Source: Sitta carolinensis (lineage: Eukaryota; Chordata; Aves; Passeriformes; Sittidae). From it: a stretch of 64,000 bases of DNA. Position 1 is the first letter of the stretch, and each line of letters begins with the position of its first letter. Under the pieces are notes generated by a model. The model saw only the letters and a list, made by a program, of their open reading frames with translations, searched no databases and was not told the origin of the DNA. Shown piece by piece: positions 1 through 10,991 of the stretch. Position numbers and translations under genes: made by a program. Location of the stretch: positions 11,123,501 through 11,187,500 of the forward strand of contig CM063290.1 in NCBI GenBank assembly GCA_032173965.1, written 5' to 3'.

Positions 1-2176
1 AGGGCTTCCTTGTTTGGATTTCGTTAAACAGAGATTAGGCAGGCTCTGAATTTGTAAGGTTGAGATATTATTGCTGGAGTGTGGGTTTAAACAAGTGCTC
101 GTGTACATGGACAGTGATCTAATATGCAATATAAACACTTTCAGTTTACAGGTTTTGGTGACCTTTGTTTTTAGAAAAATATCTAAAGAAAGAAATAAAA
201 ATAATGTGTTAATGGGAAGTTTAATGTAGGAAATATTGAGACAATCATATAAGGAACAATGCAATTACTTCTTCAAATTAGAAAGTTTATTTTTTCTTTT
301 GAAAACATAAGTCAAATATCCTTTCTGCTGAAAACGGTCTTCTAAAACAGATTTTTTTCCATGAGAGCCTATTGTTAAAAAAAAGTGAAGTTTTTTTGAA
401 GTTGGCATTGCGTACATAAAGTCACTTTATTCCAAAGAACATTTTGATTTGAAAGTATTTATCAATGTAGTTACATGAATGAATTGAGGGATTTTATCTC
501 TCTTTCAAGAGAGGAAACACAAACGAGAAAGATTGGATATTGGTATTAAGTTCTAAAATAAGGACGTATGTTCCCATTTAAAACTATTTTTTGCCAAAGA
601 GAAAGCTAATAAGGGAGAAATAGGTAGACACAGAAAGAAAGGTAGTTATAAAGGTTAAAAGAATTTTTAAAAAGATGGCTGTAAGATATCCTGGTAAGTC
701 ATTATGTGTCTCTGTGTGCTCTAAAATGATCTGCCCTTTAGCTAAGCTGTGCCTGATGGGTGTTTACCTAGCCAGCACTTAAAAACAGAAAAGAATGGAA
801 GAACCCTTGCCAACCAATTCCTGCATGCCACTGTTCTTACTGCAGAGATTTTCCTTGATATTGAATTTGTGGTAACTTAAGTTCATTGCTTCATGTCCTG
901 CACTCCTTGAGCATAAAATAAATTCACTTGCCTTTTTCAGTAGGATTTTCTGTATTTGATACTTCCTTAAATCTTCTTCAGAGGAAACGGACACTAGAAC
1001 AATTAGTGATTTGGATACTATGAAAGAAGAAGAAAATGTGGCATTTACTTTGTTATTTGCTGAACAACCAAGAGAAGACTGGGGAGGAGGAAGGGTAAAA
1101 TTGGACCCTGCTGCAAAGAGAATTTGTTACCCAGGAGAAGGTAGGAGCCACCTGCTAATTGGGGTGTGTCAGGGAGTGAAGTCAGTGCTCCATGGATATA
1201 GCCAAGCCACAATTGTCATCCTGAAGTCTGAACACATCTCAGCTGTGAGTGGCCCACCCTCATCCTGTCCTCTGTGGCACATAGGCACTGAGCTCCCTGG
1301 TCCTAGTACAGCTCATGGCAGCAGCACCAGGAAGACCTGAATGCCTCAGTGCCCCTAAGTCATTCAAAAATGGACATTCATGGGGCTGACAGCCAGCAGA
1401 GTAAAGCAGGGATTGGCTCCCATCCCAATTTATACAGTGTTCTGGTTTTTATCAGAACTCCTTTGAGGTTTTCTTTCTAGACAAAAAAGCAAATGGACAA
1501 AGTGGTGTTTCCCTTGATCTGCTTTCACCGTAGAGTCCAGACCTGGTCTGAAATGGTTGAGGGAAAAATTAATTTAGTTTCTAGAATTGCTTAAATGTTG
1601 CATAATGGCCTGGAACTGGGGGCTTCATGGACAGGGAAACTCTTCTTTTGAAGGCTGTGGATCCCTCACTAGTGGTGACATTCACAGGAACTCCTGTTTG
1701 CCCTGGACTCCCACTTGTGCCTTCCAAAAGGGTGGCTGTTCTGGAGGTTAAGGTTTCTAATGAGCCAGGATGTGCAAGAAAGAAAAAACAAAATCAACTT
1801 GTAGAGACCTGTAGGGACAGTGTGGTTCCAGTTACTTGAGGGAGGATGAAGTGCTGTGTCACCTCCTTCCCCAAGGACAGCACAGCATATTTACCTGGCT
1901 GCTGCTTAGGCTAGATCTGATCTGTGGAGTAAAATCAAAAGGCTGTCAATCCTACACCAAATTAAAACAGAATCATAAGAATTAACATGCTTTATAAATG
2001 CAGGTTAAGCACACTATAAGCACATTGTAATTACAGTCAGCTGCCTGGCTACTGCAATCCAGTAGCACTGGGCTTAGGAATCAACTATACAATTAATAGG
2101 AGCTTATATTAAAGGCATTAGTAGAGTTACAAAAGCTTTGTAACAAGAGTGTGACCCAGCCGTGGACAGAGACAAT
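1..2176. other. non-coding unique DNA, no gene seen
   Basis: The first 700 bases are AT-rich with many A and T runs; the rest is of ordinary composition. Frames here are at most about 110 codons and resemble nothing I recognise. A minus-strand frame near 779-994 follows an acceptor-like TTGTTCTAG, but I could not tie it to a protein. I see no repeat family or RNA gene. Confidence 0.6.
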
Positions 2177-2214
2177 GAGGTTTTGTGTGCTATAATTAGC
2201 ACACACAAAACCTC
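2177..2214. repeat. imperfect hairpin (inverted repeat)
   Basis: The left arm GAGGTTTTGTGTGCTA (2177-2192) pairs with the right arm TAGCACACACAAAACCTC (2197-2214) around a TAAT loop. The arms differ only by one extra GT dinucleotide. Pairing can continue outward if a GGG bulge is allowed, since AATG precedes the left arm and CCATT follows the right. A 16/18-nt near-perfect stem in a 64 kb window is unlikely by chance. It could be a cruciform or RNA hairpin, or the core of a small inverted-repeat element; no function is visible. Confidence 0.8.
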
Positions 2215-5200
2215 CCCATTAGCTTGACAGTTTTCCATTTGCCTTTTAAAGAACTGAGCAGTGCAAAGCACCCTCAGCTCATCAGAGATGGGAGCTGTGC
2301 AGTCAGGATGGAAGTATTTGGGGTCTCAGTGTTGTCTTTCTTTGGTCAGTACCAGCTGGTGAGCTGAAATATGTGATGAAATAATTTATTTACAAGGTCA
2401 GACTTTGCCCACACACTACCTGAGTGCAGGGACCAGCTGGCAGATGCTACCAGCCCTCTGAAGAGCTGAACCTCCTTTTCTTTAACTAGCTCACCTGGAA
2501 GAAGTGGTTCTCAGTACAGAGAAATATTTTGACCTGTTGCAGGGCCTGATGGTTAAGGGAGAGAAGCAAATGCAGGAGGGAAGGAATTCTTTCATATATG
2601 AAGTAAAATATTAGAAGAAATCTCCCTTTGAATTCAAGATCAATATTTGTCAGTATTTGTGCTCTGTGACAGCTGGAATCTTTGAGGTCACAGTGCAGGT
2701 CTAGGATAGAACTGGAGAAGGATTGCAGGAATTAAAGTAACAAGTTAGAGAGGTGTCTGAAGGAACAGATTTATGTAGAATATCTGAACCTGAAGAAAGG
2801 CAGAAAAACAGAACTCGAGGACTAATGGAAAAACCCTTTTGAGGCAAAGAATATTCAGAATATTTTCTTTAATCCCACATGCATCTTAAAATTCAGGTGA
2901 TGGTTAACACAGAGTCTTTTTGGACAATTTTCTGTGTGACCGAGGTGGAGTCTGATGGCTAAAGAGGAAAAGGATTAGTGTTCACCTTCAGCTCATGTGT
3001 AAATGTGCTAATTAGCTCCAGAGGTGCTTTGCTCATAAGACTTGCATCCCTAGTGCTACTGATCTGTGGGGCAGGGCTGGCAGTGTGTGCAGACCTGTGG
3101 CAGTGAAGGGCAGGGGCTGCCCTGCAGTTGCTAAGGTTTGAAGTATACTCAGATCTACTCCATTCATCCACTAAAGACTGATTTCTTCTCTTATGTTTCT
3201 CCAGGACACTGTCACAAGATTCTTTCACATTAAGCAGGACTTCCCCTCTTAAGAGAGGAGAGGTGGCTGAGATCAAGTTAAATGCGTGACAGGGTCTTTC
3301 TGTGCTAGGACAAGCACCTCTGAAACATGGTAGGCAGATACGGAGATGATCCAGAGAGTAGCATGCAGTCCTTCTGCCCAACCATTAACTCTCCATTCCT
3401 CCTATTTGCTGGATGTAAAACACTGTCAATTTCTGACTAAAGGTCTCTCATGGGAGAACCTCTTTTAAGATCTTTTTTCACATTTAAGTTGGCCTGTTCT
3501 TCCCTTTAAGATTTGGTTTACATTAATGCCTCTCCAAAGCTCATCTGTATTCCCAAGAGAAACTCTGTAATTTTTGCTATCATTCTACAGTTTTGGAGAC
3601 AGGAATTAATCTAGAGGAGTGTTATTTATTTCAAAACTTTCCTGCTGTCTGACTTTGTATGTGGTCTGAATGGCATTCTAGTGCTCACCTGAGGCAAGGT
3701 GCAGCCTTTCCTATTTAAAAAAGCAATTTTCTTTCTCACTCACTTTTCAACATTTGCCACTTGCAGAAAAATTTTGTTTACAAGAGGCTTCAAAGAATGA
3801 CAGTCATTGCATAAAAATAATCCCATATTGCTTGCTTTCTCTTTTTTAACTATGCAGTCTGTGCTGGGGCTTTTTATAAAGCACACATTGCTGGTGGGCT
3901 CTGGCTTTCCTGTAGTGCACTAATATGTAATACAAATGACATCTGTCATGTTTGATTTGTTCTGGTGCTTTTAAGTTTGGGGAAGAATAGCTCTCACTTG
4001 TGTCAGGAAGCTTTGAGTCTCTCCCTCTGAGTTGAACTGCCTTGCAATTTGTTATGGTCAGTAAAGAGGGCTGCTCTTTGCTGAGGCTAAAATAAAGTCC
4101 TGCTAGTACACTGATCACTACTATTAGATACAGAGATAATGCTGCTAGAAGATCCTGAGCTTGAAATTCCTCACAAGTAGAAGAGTGTATGGCTGGAGCA
4201 GTGCCCTGCTCTTGCATTCTTTCCTGAACAACCTCTGCTAGCCACAGCAGAAGACAGGTTGTAGAGCTAAATGGTTCACTGGTGCTGTTAAATCTACATT
4301 TTCACAAAGATTATTTGATTATCTTTTACTCCTTCTCCTCAAAATGAGGGCAGATTACCCAGCTGTCTGGTGTCATGTTGCTTAAATTGTCCAGTATGTA
4401 CCATTTCTTAACCTGTAGTTGGCAATAGCTGGAGGGTTAATGTTATCTGGGGTTTTGCCAGTGATGAGTTAAAGATGGTTGAAAATAGCCTAGACAATTG
4501 TTTGCTCTCTTATTGTTGTCTTGAATGCTGAAAAAGCTTAGAGCATCAAAATTCTTATTGAGTGGCATTTTTAAAATTAAATAAAAATTTAATTAGATTT
4601 CATGCTTCTTTTGGTCTAACCTGCAGACCTCCACGTTTCCTCAGGCTGTGTCCCTCAGTGCCACCTGGTTCTTGGTTTTCTGGTTTTTTTTTCATGTTGC
4701 TCCCTGCCCAGTGCCACAGTATGTATTTGTGGTGCAAAGGCTTTGTCCTGGGCTATTATTATTACCTGAGGCTTGCCTCATTATTTTTTCCCTTTAAAAA
4801 AAAAATTCTTTCCTTGCTTGAACCTTTCATATTCTGCTAATTCTGTCTTTTGTTTTTTGATGTTATAATAAATAATTTTATAAAGTTGTGTGGCAGATGG
4901 TTTGCATGAAGCATAAGCAAATAACTTATTCTCGTTTCCTTAGAATGGTAGGGGTAGCAGTGTTTGTGTGGATATACTCTGGTGTGCCTGCACTTTTGTT
5001 TGAGCAGAGTTTGTTTTTAACGTGCATGTATGGGCACAGGAGTACACACCCAGTCTGCTCTCTCACACCCTGTGTGCACTCCTGTTGTGTGCCCTGAGTC
5101 CAGATAGATTTCATACACACAGCCTGACCGTCTGATTGTTGCTATTATGCTTCAGAGTATGTTTTCAAAAATAATTTCCTGCCACATTCCTGGCTGTATT

Positions 5201-5570
5201 TGTAGGCTGAGTTTATCCTCTTCCCTGCTGCTCCATGATCTGCCCCTAGGTTACTAACAACCCCAACAGACAGCCTGGCTCATGCGACCTGCTGCTGAGA
5301 CACAGATTAACTCCCCACCAGCCATATGGGCTACCAACTTCACAAATTCCTCTCCTTTTGCTTTCTTCTCTCACTAAAGTTAATGGACAGTTTGCTGGTA
5401 AAGAAAACATAAAACAAACCCCCAAACCTGTGACATAATCACCTGAGTTTAGCACAACTGGCCCCTCCATCTGCCTTTACACTGGGATCTGTGCATTCAA
5501 AGCAGAATCTAGTGCTGTGCATGATGCAGGGTTCTTCCTGGTGACTTTCCCTTATGGCACAGGACAATGG
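2215..5570. other. non-coding unique DNA, no gene seen
   Basis: Unique-looking sequence of ordinary vertebrate composition. The longest frames (2959-3381 and 3846-4217, minus strand) have unremarkable residue content, no recognisable domain and no convincing splice-bounded structure. No repeat family was recognised. Confidence 0.6.
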
Positions 5571-5599
5571 AATATATGCATAGTCACTATGCATATATT
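5571..5599. repeat. perfect 13-bp-arm palindrome with 3-nt loop
   Basis: The arm AATATATGCATAG (5571-5583) is followed by the loop TCA and its exact reverse complement CTATGCATATATT (5587-5599). Each arm carries TATGCATA, an octamer-like, homeodomain/POU-type AT-rich core. Such a long exact arm with so short a loop is expected far less than once in 64 kb of random sequence. It may extrude as a cruciform or be a symmetrical protein-binding site; neither is shown by the sequence. Confidence 0.9.
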
Positions 5600-8500
5600 G
5601 CTCACACATAACCATATATAATCATATGTTCTTGAAAAGATCACGTTGTTTTCGGTGGGCTTTAGTTAGTTGTGGCTCTTGTGGTCATTTCTTAAATGTT
5701 GTTAGACTGGCAGACTACATTTCAGGGTGATTTCTTCACTGACTTTGCAAGATGTATATTTGGGGAGGAGTGCATGAAAGGCCATAAATACAGAGATTTT
5801 ATCAGGAAAATGAACCTTTCAATGCCAAGTGCTGATTTGAGGATGCCCCTTCTAAATAGTATTTTTTGCCTGGGTCTTGGATGTAGGATGCCGGGCTGCT
5901 CAGGAGTTACTGGGCTGAGTCTTGGAAGTGCTCAAGGCCAGCATTAGCAATTGTCAGTGCTGTGCTCTGCCCCAGCCCCGTGCCTGGACTGCGGTGCCTA
6001 TGGCTCCTGCCCAGGCTGAGTCCTGACTGGTTTTGCCTGGGCTTCATGCCACCTGGGACAGACAAGGACATCCAAAAGAGATGGCAGCATTAGCCTGTGC
6101 TCTGGAAAACCTGCTGCCCATCTGAGATGCAGGTGGAAGTGCCTTAAGCCGCTTCAGGCAATCACTAGTCATGAAATACCCTTCTGTCACTGAGGCTCTC
6201 TCATATGTAAGACTTGGGTTACAGGCACGCTGTATCCAGTCACTTGTGAATTACATTTTGTATCAGTAGTTTGTACCATACCTTTATCTGCAGCATGTGT
6301 GTTCATGTACAGGTGACCTGAGCCTATAAATATGTCAGATTATCATCTTTATAGCTGTTGCTTGGATATTTGTTTTTGCTGAAAGTTGGATCCTTAATTT
6401 AAACCTGGAATTAAGACTTGCTTTGCATCTTAGATTGCAAGCATCAGCTTATACAGTCTTTATATTTTGTTGCTAAAGGACTAAATGGTTACAGAAAGAG
6501 GAGAACTTCAGGTAGCCTAATGAACAATATGATTGGGGAAACTGCTGTCACAGTTTCAGCAGTGCTGTGTTTACAAATGTGTAGTTTCTTAAATGCTTCT
6601 GGAGGGGGTCATTCTTTGAATGTTTTGGCAAATAAGGAATTTAAAGCTTTTAGAAGAATCAAATAAAAATAAAATATAATATAAACTTTTAAAAGGAAAT
6701 AGATTTTCTCCAATATTCTGTGATTTAAATAGGAAAAATGATATTTTTTAGTCTCTGACTTTTCCATATGTATTGCCATAGAAATTCAAAGATAACTTCT
6801 TGGACCTAACCCAACTCTTTACAGGCTCATCTCTCCTCAAAATTAAAATGTTTGCTAATGATTTTTGGGTTCTCCAAATTTTTCAGTCTTTGGAAAGAAG
6901 GAAACACCAAGCCTCCTCAAATTAAAGAGAAACTAAGTATGACCTCTCCAGTGACAGAATGTAAATTGGGATAAAATGAAAGAAAATAAAGACACTCAAG
7001 TAAAGGTAGTTCTTATTTTCCAAATGATTGAGAGGGGTTCATAAAAAGACTTCTATTATTTATTTTTAGAAAAAAAGTTTTTCTTTCCAAATATCCTAAC
7101 TTATCATCACCTTTTTGCTTTCATACTGAACATCTGTAGAGGCAAGTATCATGTGTGAGAAATACTGGAAAAAATTTGGTAGTTCCACAGTAGATGGTAC
7201 ATTTGACTTGTCTGATGCTTTGGTTCCTGCCTTGAGCTGTAGTTACTACTCCAGAAACAAGTAACATAAAACTGAAGCCAGAATCAATGCTTTCAAACAA
7301 ATGGGATTTATAACTGATTTTTGACAAGGGCTGGTTATTCTGAAGGAGTATGTGCGATTTTATATGCTGTGTTTCATAAATGGAATTGTGTTTAATTTCA
7401 AGAGGCAAGTCTTTCTCCTTAGAGTTGGTAACAGAGAAATGAGATGAAAGGGATGAGCTGGTTTCCATGCAGATTCATTGATTGATTCTGCTGAAAGTGT
7501 TACCTGAATAATGACAGGTAGAGCTATCCCTTGTTACTAGGATGCTGGGGACCTAGATATCTGAGAAAACCCATCCTCACTTGTAGGTTTTGTGACCACA
7601 ATGTCATTCTTTGCAGCTGGGTGGATTTAACTGTGTGACTAACCAGAAGGATCCTGGCTTTTCTCCCTGAGCTTAATGGTGAAAATCCCTCACTTTCATC
7701 TCAAAACTAGACTGAAGATTTGTGGTGTTATTTGAAATGTCTGGGACTGTCCTTTGACCTGCCTGCTCTGAGCCAAATGGGTCTCAACCCTTGGATCTGC
7801 ATGGCTGTCCTGGCTCCCTGAGGACACAGGGCAGAGGCAGGCCTGAGGGCAAGGCAGGTTGGGAAAGAGAAGTCACAAGGTTCTGTCTTTAGTCTTTGGG
7901 ATTTCATGATTTTTATTTAATTCTAAGGTTTGAAATACCCCTTCAGCAATGAGGGAAGTCCAAGGTGCCAAGCTGTGGTGTGGCTCTGCAGCCAGAGCAG
8001 AGCACCCGGAGCTGGCCAAGAGCAGTAACTCCTTTGGTTATTCCCCAGCACAAGCAGTGCAGGAGGAGAAGGGCGTGCTTGCTGTTTGCTATGCTCTGCA
8101 GGGTTTATGTGCACCCTTAGCTGACTGATGGCAGGGTCAGAGGAGTAGACACCATGTACAGTTATAAGGTCTTTTCCTCCCTGATAATACCCATTCAGCT
8201 TGAGCCCTCTGTCCCATCCTTGTGTAATGAAAATTTCTCAGCAGGGTGGTGGTTTGTGCTGTGGCCTCAGGTTCCTGGGAGGAGGGGCAAAGGGGGAGGA
8301 AGCGATTTCTATATCAGCAAATACCTTGGAGGTGGATGCATGATATTTAGGGAGCACGTGCAAGCCGCCATGTGAGCAACAGGGAACCAAAGCCTTAATG
8401 AAAGCCTTTGACAGGAGGGTAGGGCTGGCTGCCCTGGTTGCTGGCGCTTAGCTCTGGTGCAGACGCCAGCCAGGCCCTGCTGACATAATCCTCTTAGGGA

Positions 8501-10597
8501 AAGAAAGAGTGGAAACCGTTTCCACTTGTTCCATGTTCTGTTGGGACTCAGTGTTTGCTGTGTCCAAGTCTTCTACAATTCTCCTTGTCCTCAGTCTCTG
8601 AGGCACAGCAGGACATCTTAGGAAGGGAGAAGCACTACAAGTTATACCCTTCCTCAAACGGACCTGGATGGATTTGGGATGGAGAGCAATAAGAATAGGT
8701 CTGCCTCCCATGAATCACTTTGGGCATGGGCTGGCATTCCTCACAGCCTGCATTGCTGCCTCTGTTCATCTGTGCTTTACTCCTACTGTCTTTCTTCTCA
8801 GTCGTGGAACACACTGCTTTTCTCTCGATATGGTTGCCTCCTTAAAGATCTCATGTAGAGTCACTCTGCTTTCCACAAGCTGTCTTCTAAAATTTTGATT
8901 GTGGTTTTGTGCCTCTTGAGACTAAACAGATGCTGAGATCAGTATTCCAGGTTACTTAATTTCTGGTTCCAAAATTACAAATCCAACCACATGCTTTATA
9001 ATGTAGGGAAGAAGGCTCTGATCTAGGTCTGAATTTTGCTAATCACAGTCTGAAACAAGTCTTCTTTACTTTTTTTAAAGAAGGAATTAGAAAACCAGAT
9101 TTGCTACCACATCTGGAGAGCCTGAGCAGAGATTCTCTCTGACCACTATGAAACAGGCCTGGAGTGATGTTTGGTGCCTCAAAACTCTCTCAAAGTGTAA
9201 TACCTCAAACCCATGGGTAAGGGTTTGCCATCCTCAGTCTAAAAGGACAGGTCTCTGCATGTTCAGAGAAAAAAAATCAAACCTTTACTCCCTGTTTTTG
9301 CTTCCATTCATGATTATAATTTTGATTTTTTAAATGTTTTTCCCAGTCTTTGGCACTTTGTAGGATTAAATTAAAAGGTTTTTACATACCTATCATCTGT
9401 GGTGCACTGTCCTCTTGCCATTCTGGGAGAAGCTGGTCTAAGTCATGTGGATTTTGGTCTTAGTACTGGCCAGGTCAGGTAGAGGAGCAGCATGTTTATT
9501 TCAATATTAAGCTGTCAGCAGTTTATACCAACATGTTGTAAGGAAAAAGAGGTTCCTGAACATTATTAAGTCTTTAGTTTCGGATTAGGAGGTTTTAAGA
9601 CAGATTTAATTAAACAGAGCAGGGACACCTTTATGAACTTGAAGTTGGGGTTAATTCGCTCCCCTAATGTGCTCTATTTCTTGATTACACAAAGATGAAA
9701 CAAATTCCATGTCCTACCTGGGGAGCCCTAGATGGGAATATGAAGTTTCCTCTCCAGACAGTTCAGTGCCCTGTCAGTGAAGCCATGATTAATAACCATG
9801 TCAGGAGACTCTTAGTGCTGGAAAGAAAAGAGCTGGAGCCACATCTGAAAGTGAGCCAGTGCCACACAGGGAGCTCTCCTGGAGATCGTGGTGCTGGCTG
9901 AATGGACCTGAGAAAGGAGGCCCTTCAGGGCTGCAGCAAGATGGGGGAAGAGGAAAGTGGGATCCAGAAGTTGTCAGGAGGCCATGATTAATGGAACCAG
10001 AGACAGACAAATTTAAATAAGCACCTTTGTCCTTGGCATCTCTTTGACTGTGATGAGCTCCTTTTCAGTTAAGTGGTGCAACAGGTCAGATGTAATTGGA
10101 GCTCACCCCAACTGCCACCACCACGGTAACCAAGCACAAACAAATCCTTTTCAGAGCTGTCTCGAGTTTCTGATGATTTTTCACTACATGCTTCCCACTT
10201 CTGCTAATTTCTGGCCCCCATGTCTCAGTGTTAACATGACACAAGATTTGCAGAGGAGAACACTGTTACAGTCTGTTACACCTGCAGAGCTTTTCATCTT
10301 TAAACCTGTATTCATACAGACATGGACCTGACATTGGTGAGTTTAATGCTAGATGCATAATAAAAAAATTAGGCATGAGTGTATTTTGTTAGAAATGAAT
10401 GAAAGAGATATTTGGGGATATTGCAATGAATTTTTTGGTAGAATCAAGTGTTTGCAGAGCTTGAAACCCAAAAGGGACCACCTTGCCTCTGACATATAGC
10501 TCTGTCAGTGCTCTTAGTTCTCTCTACACTGAGGTTTTGTGTGTGGTTAAAACACCCTCTTCCCAAAAGGCACCCGCTGTGAATTTGAAGTACTGGA
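5600..10597. other. non-coding unique DNA, no gene seen
   Basis: Mixed composition: AT-rich around 6,660-7,100, more GC-rich around 5,940-6,130 and 7,740-8,110. A 115-codon minus-strand frame (7121-7468) begins with a true ATG but matches nothing I know and has no supporting signals. No mobile element was recognised. Confidence 0.55.
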
Positions 10598-10631
10598 GGA
10601 CAGTGTCACTGTGGGAGGGACAGTGTCACTG
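10598..10631. repeat. two-copy direct repeat, 20-bp period
   Basis: GGACAGTGTCACTG occurs at 10598-10611 and again at 10618-10631. Each copy contains the small palindrome CAGTG-T-CACTG. With only two copies this is probably a local duplication. Confidence 0.8.
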
Positions 10632-10950
10632 CACGGGAAACAGTTCCAGTGGTTAACTGCTGGTGTTATTTGAAGTCTTCCCCTTTTTTCATTGTAAGTA
10701 GTAGCTTCCAAGTATTGAATGAAAAATCCTGTACGTACCTGGAACTGGAAATATGCTCACATGGGGCTGTTGGTCTCATGTTGGTCTTCCTTTTACTGGA
10801 CTGAACAGGCAGGAAAGTTAGTTCTCAATCCAAATATACCACTAGTGTGGGACAAGACCAGGGAAAAGCTGGTTCCCTGTTATGTAGTTTCATATCTCTA
10901 TCTGAAATGTACAGCTATCAGCTCTCTTTAATTAAAAAAATAGCTTCAAA

Positions 10951-10953
<3 letters not shown>

Positions 10954-10990
<37 letters not shown>
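10954..10990. repeat. poly-T homopolymer, 37 nt
   Basis: An uninterrupted run of 37 T. Read on the minus strand it would be a poly(A) tail, so a retrocopy on the minus strand (body to the right, from 10991) was considered. No polyadenylation signal lies just before it and no recognisable transcript follows, so a simple slippage tract is the safer reading. Its exact length is liable to sequencing error. Confidence 0.9.

Positions 10991-10991
<1 letters not shown>

Noticed and set aside
779..994. Minus-strand exon candidate beginning SVSSEEDLRKYQIQ with a GC-type donor
   Set aside because: The acceptor-like TTGTTCTAG and GCAAGT donor are suggestive, but the peptide is very short, matches nothing recognised, and has no partner exons in view.
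7121..7468. 115-codon minus-strand frame starting with ATG
   Set aside because: No domain, no conserved motif, no promoter or splice context; a frame of this length occurs by chance in 64 kb.
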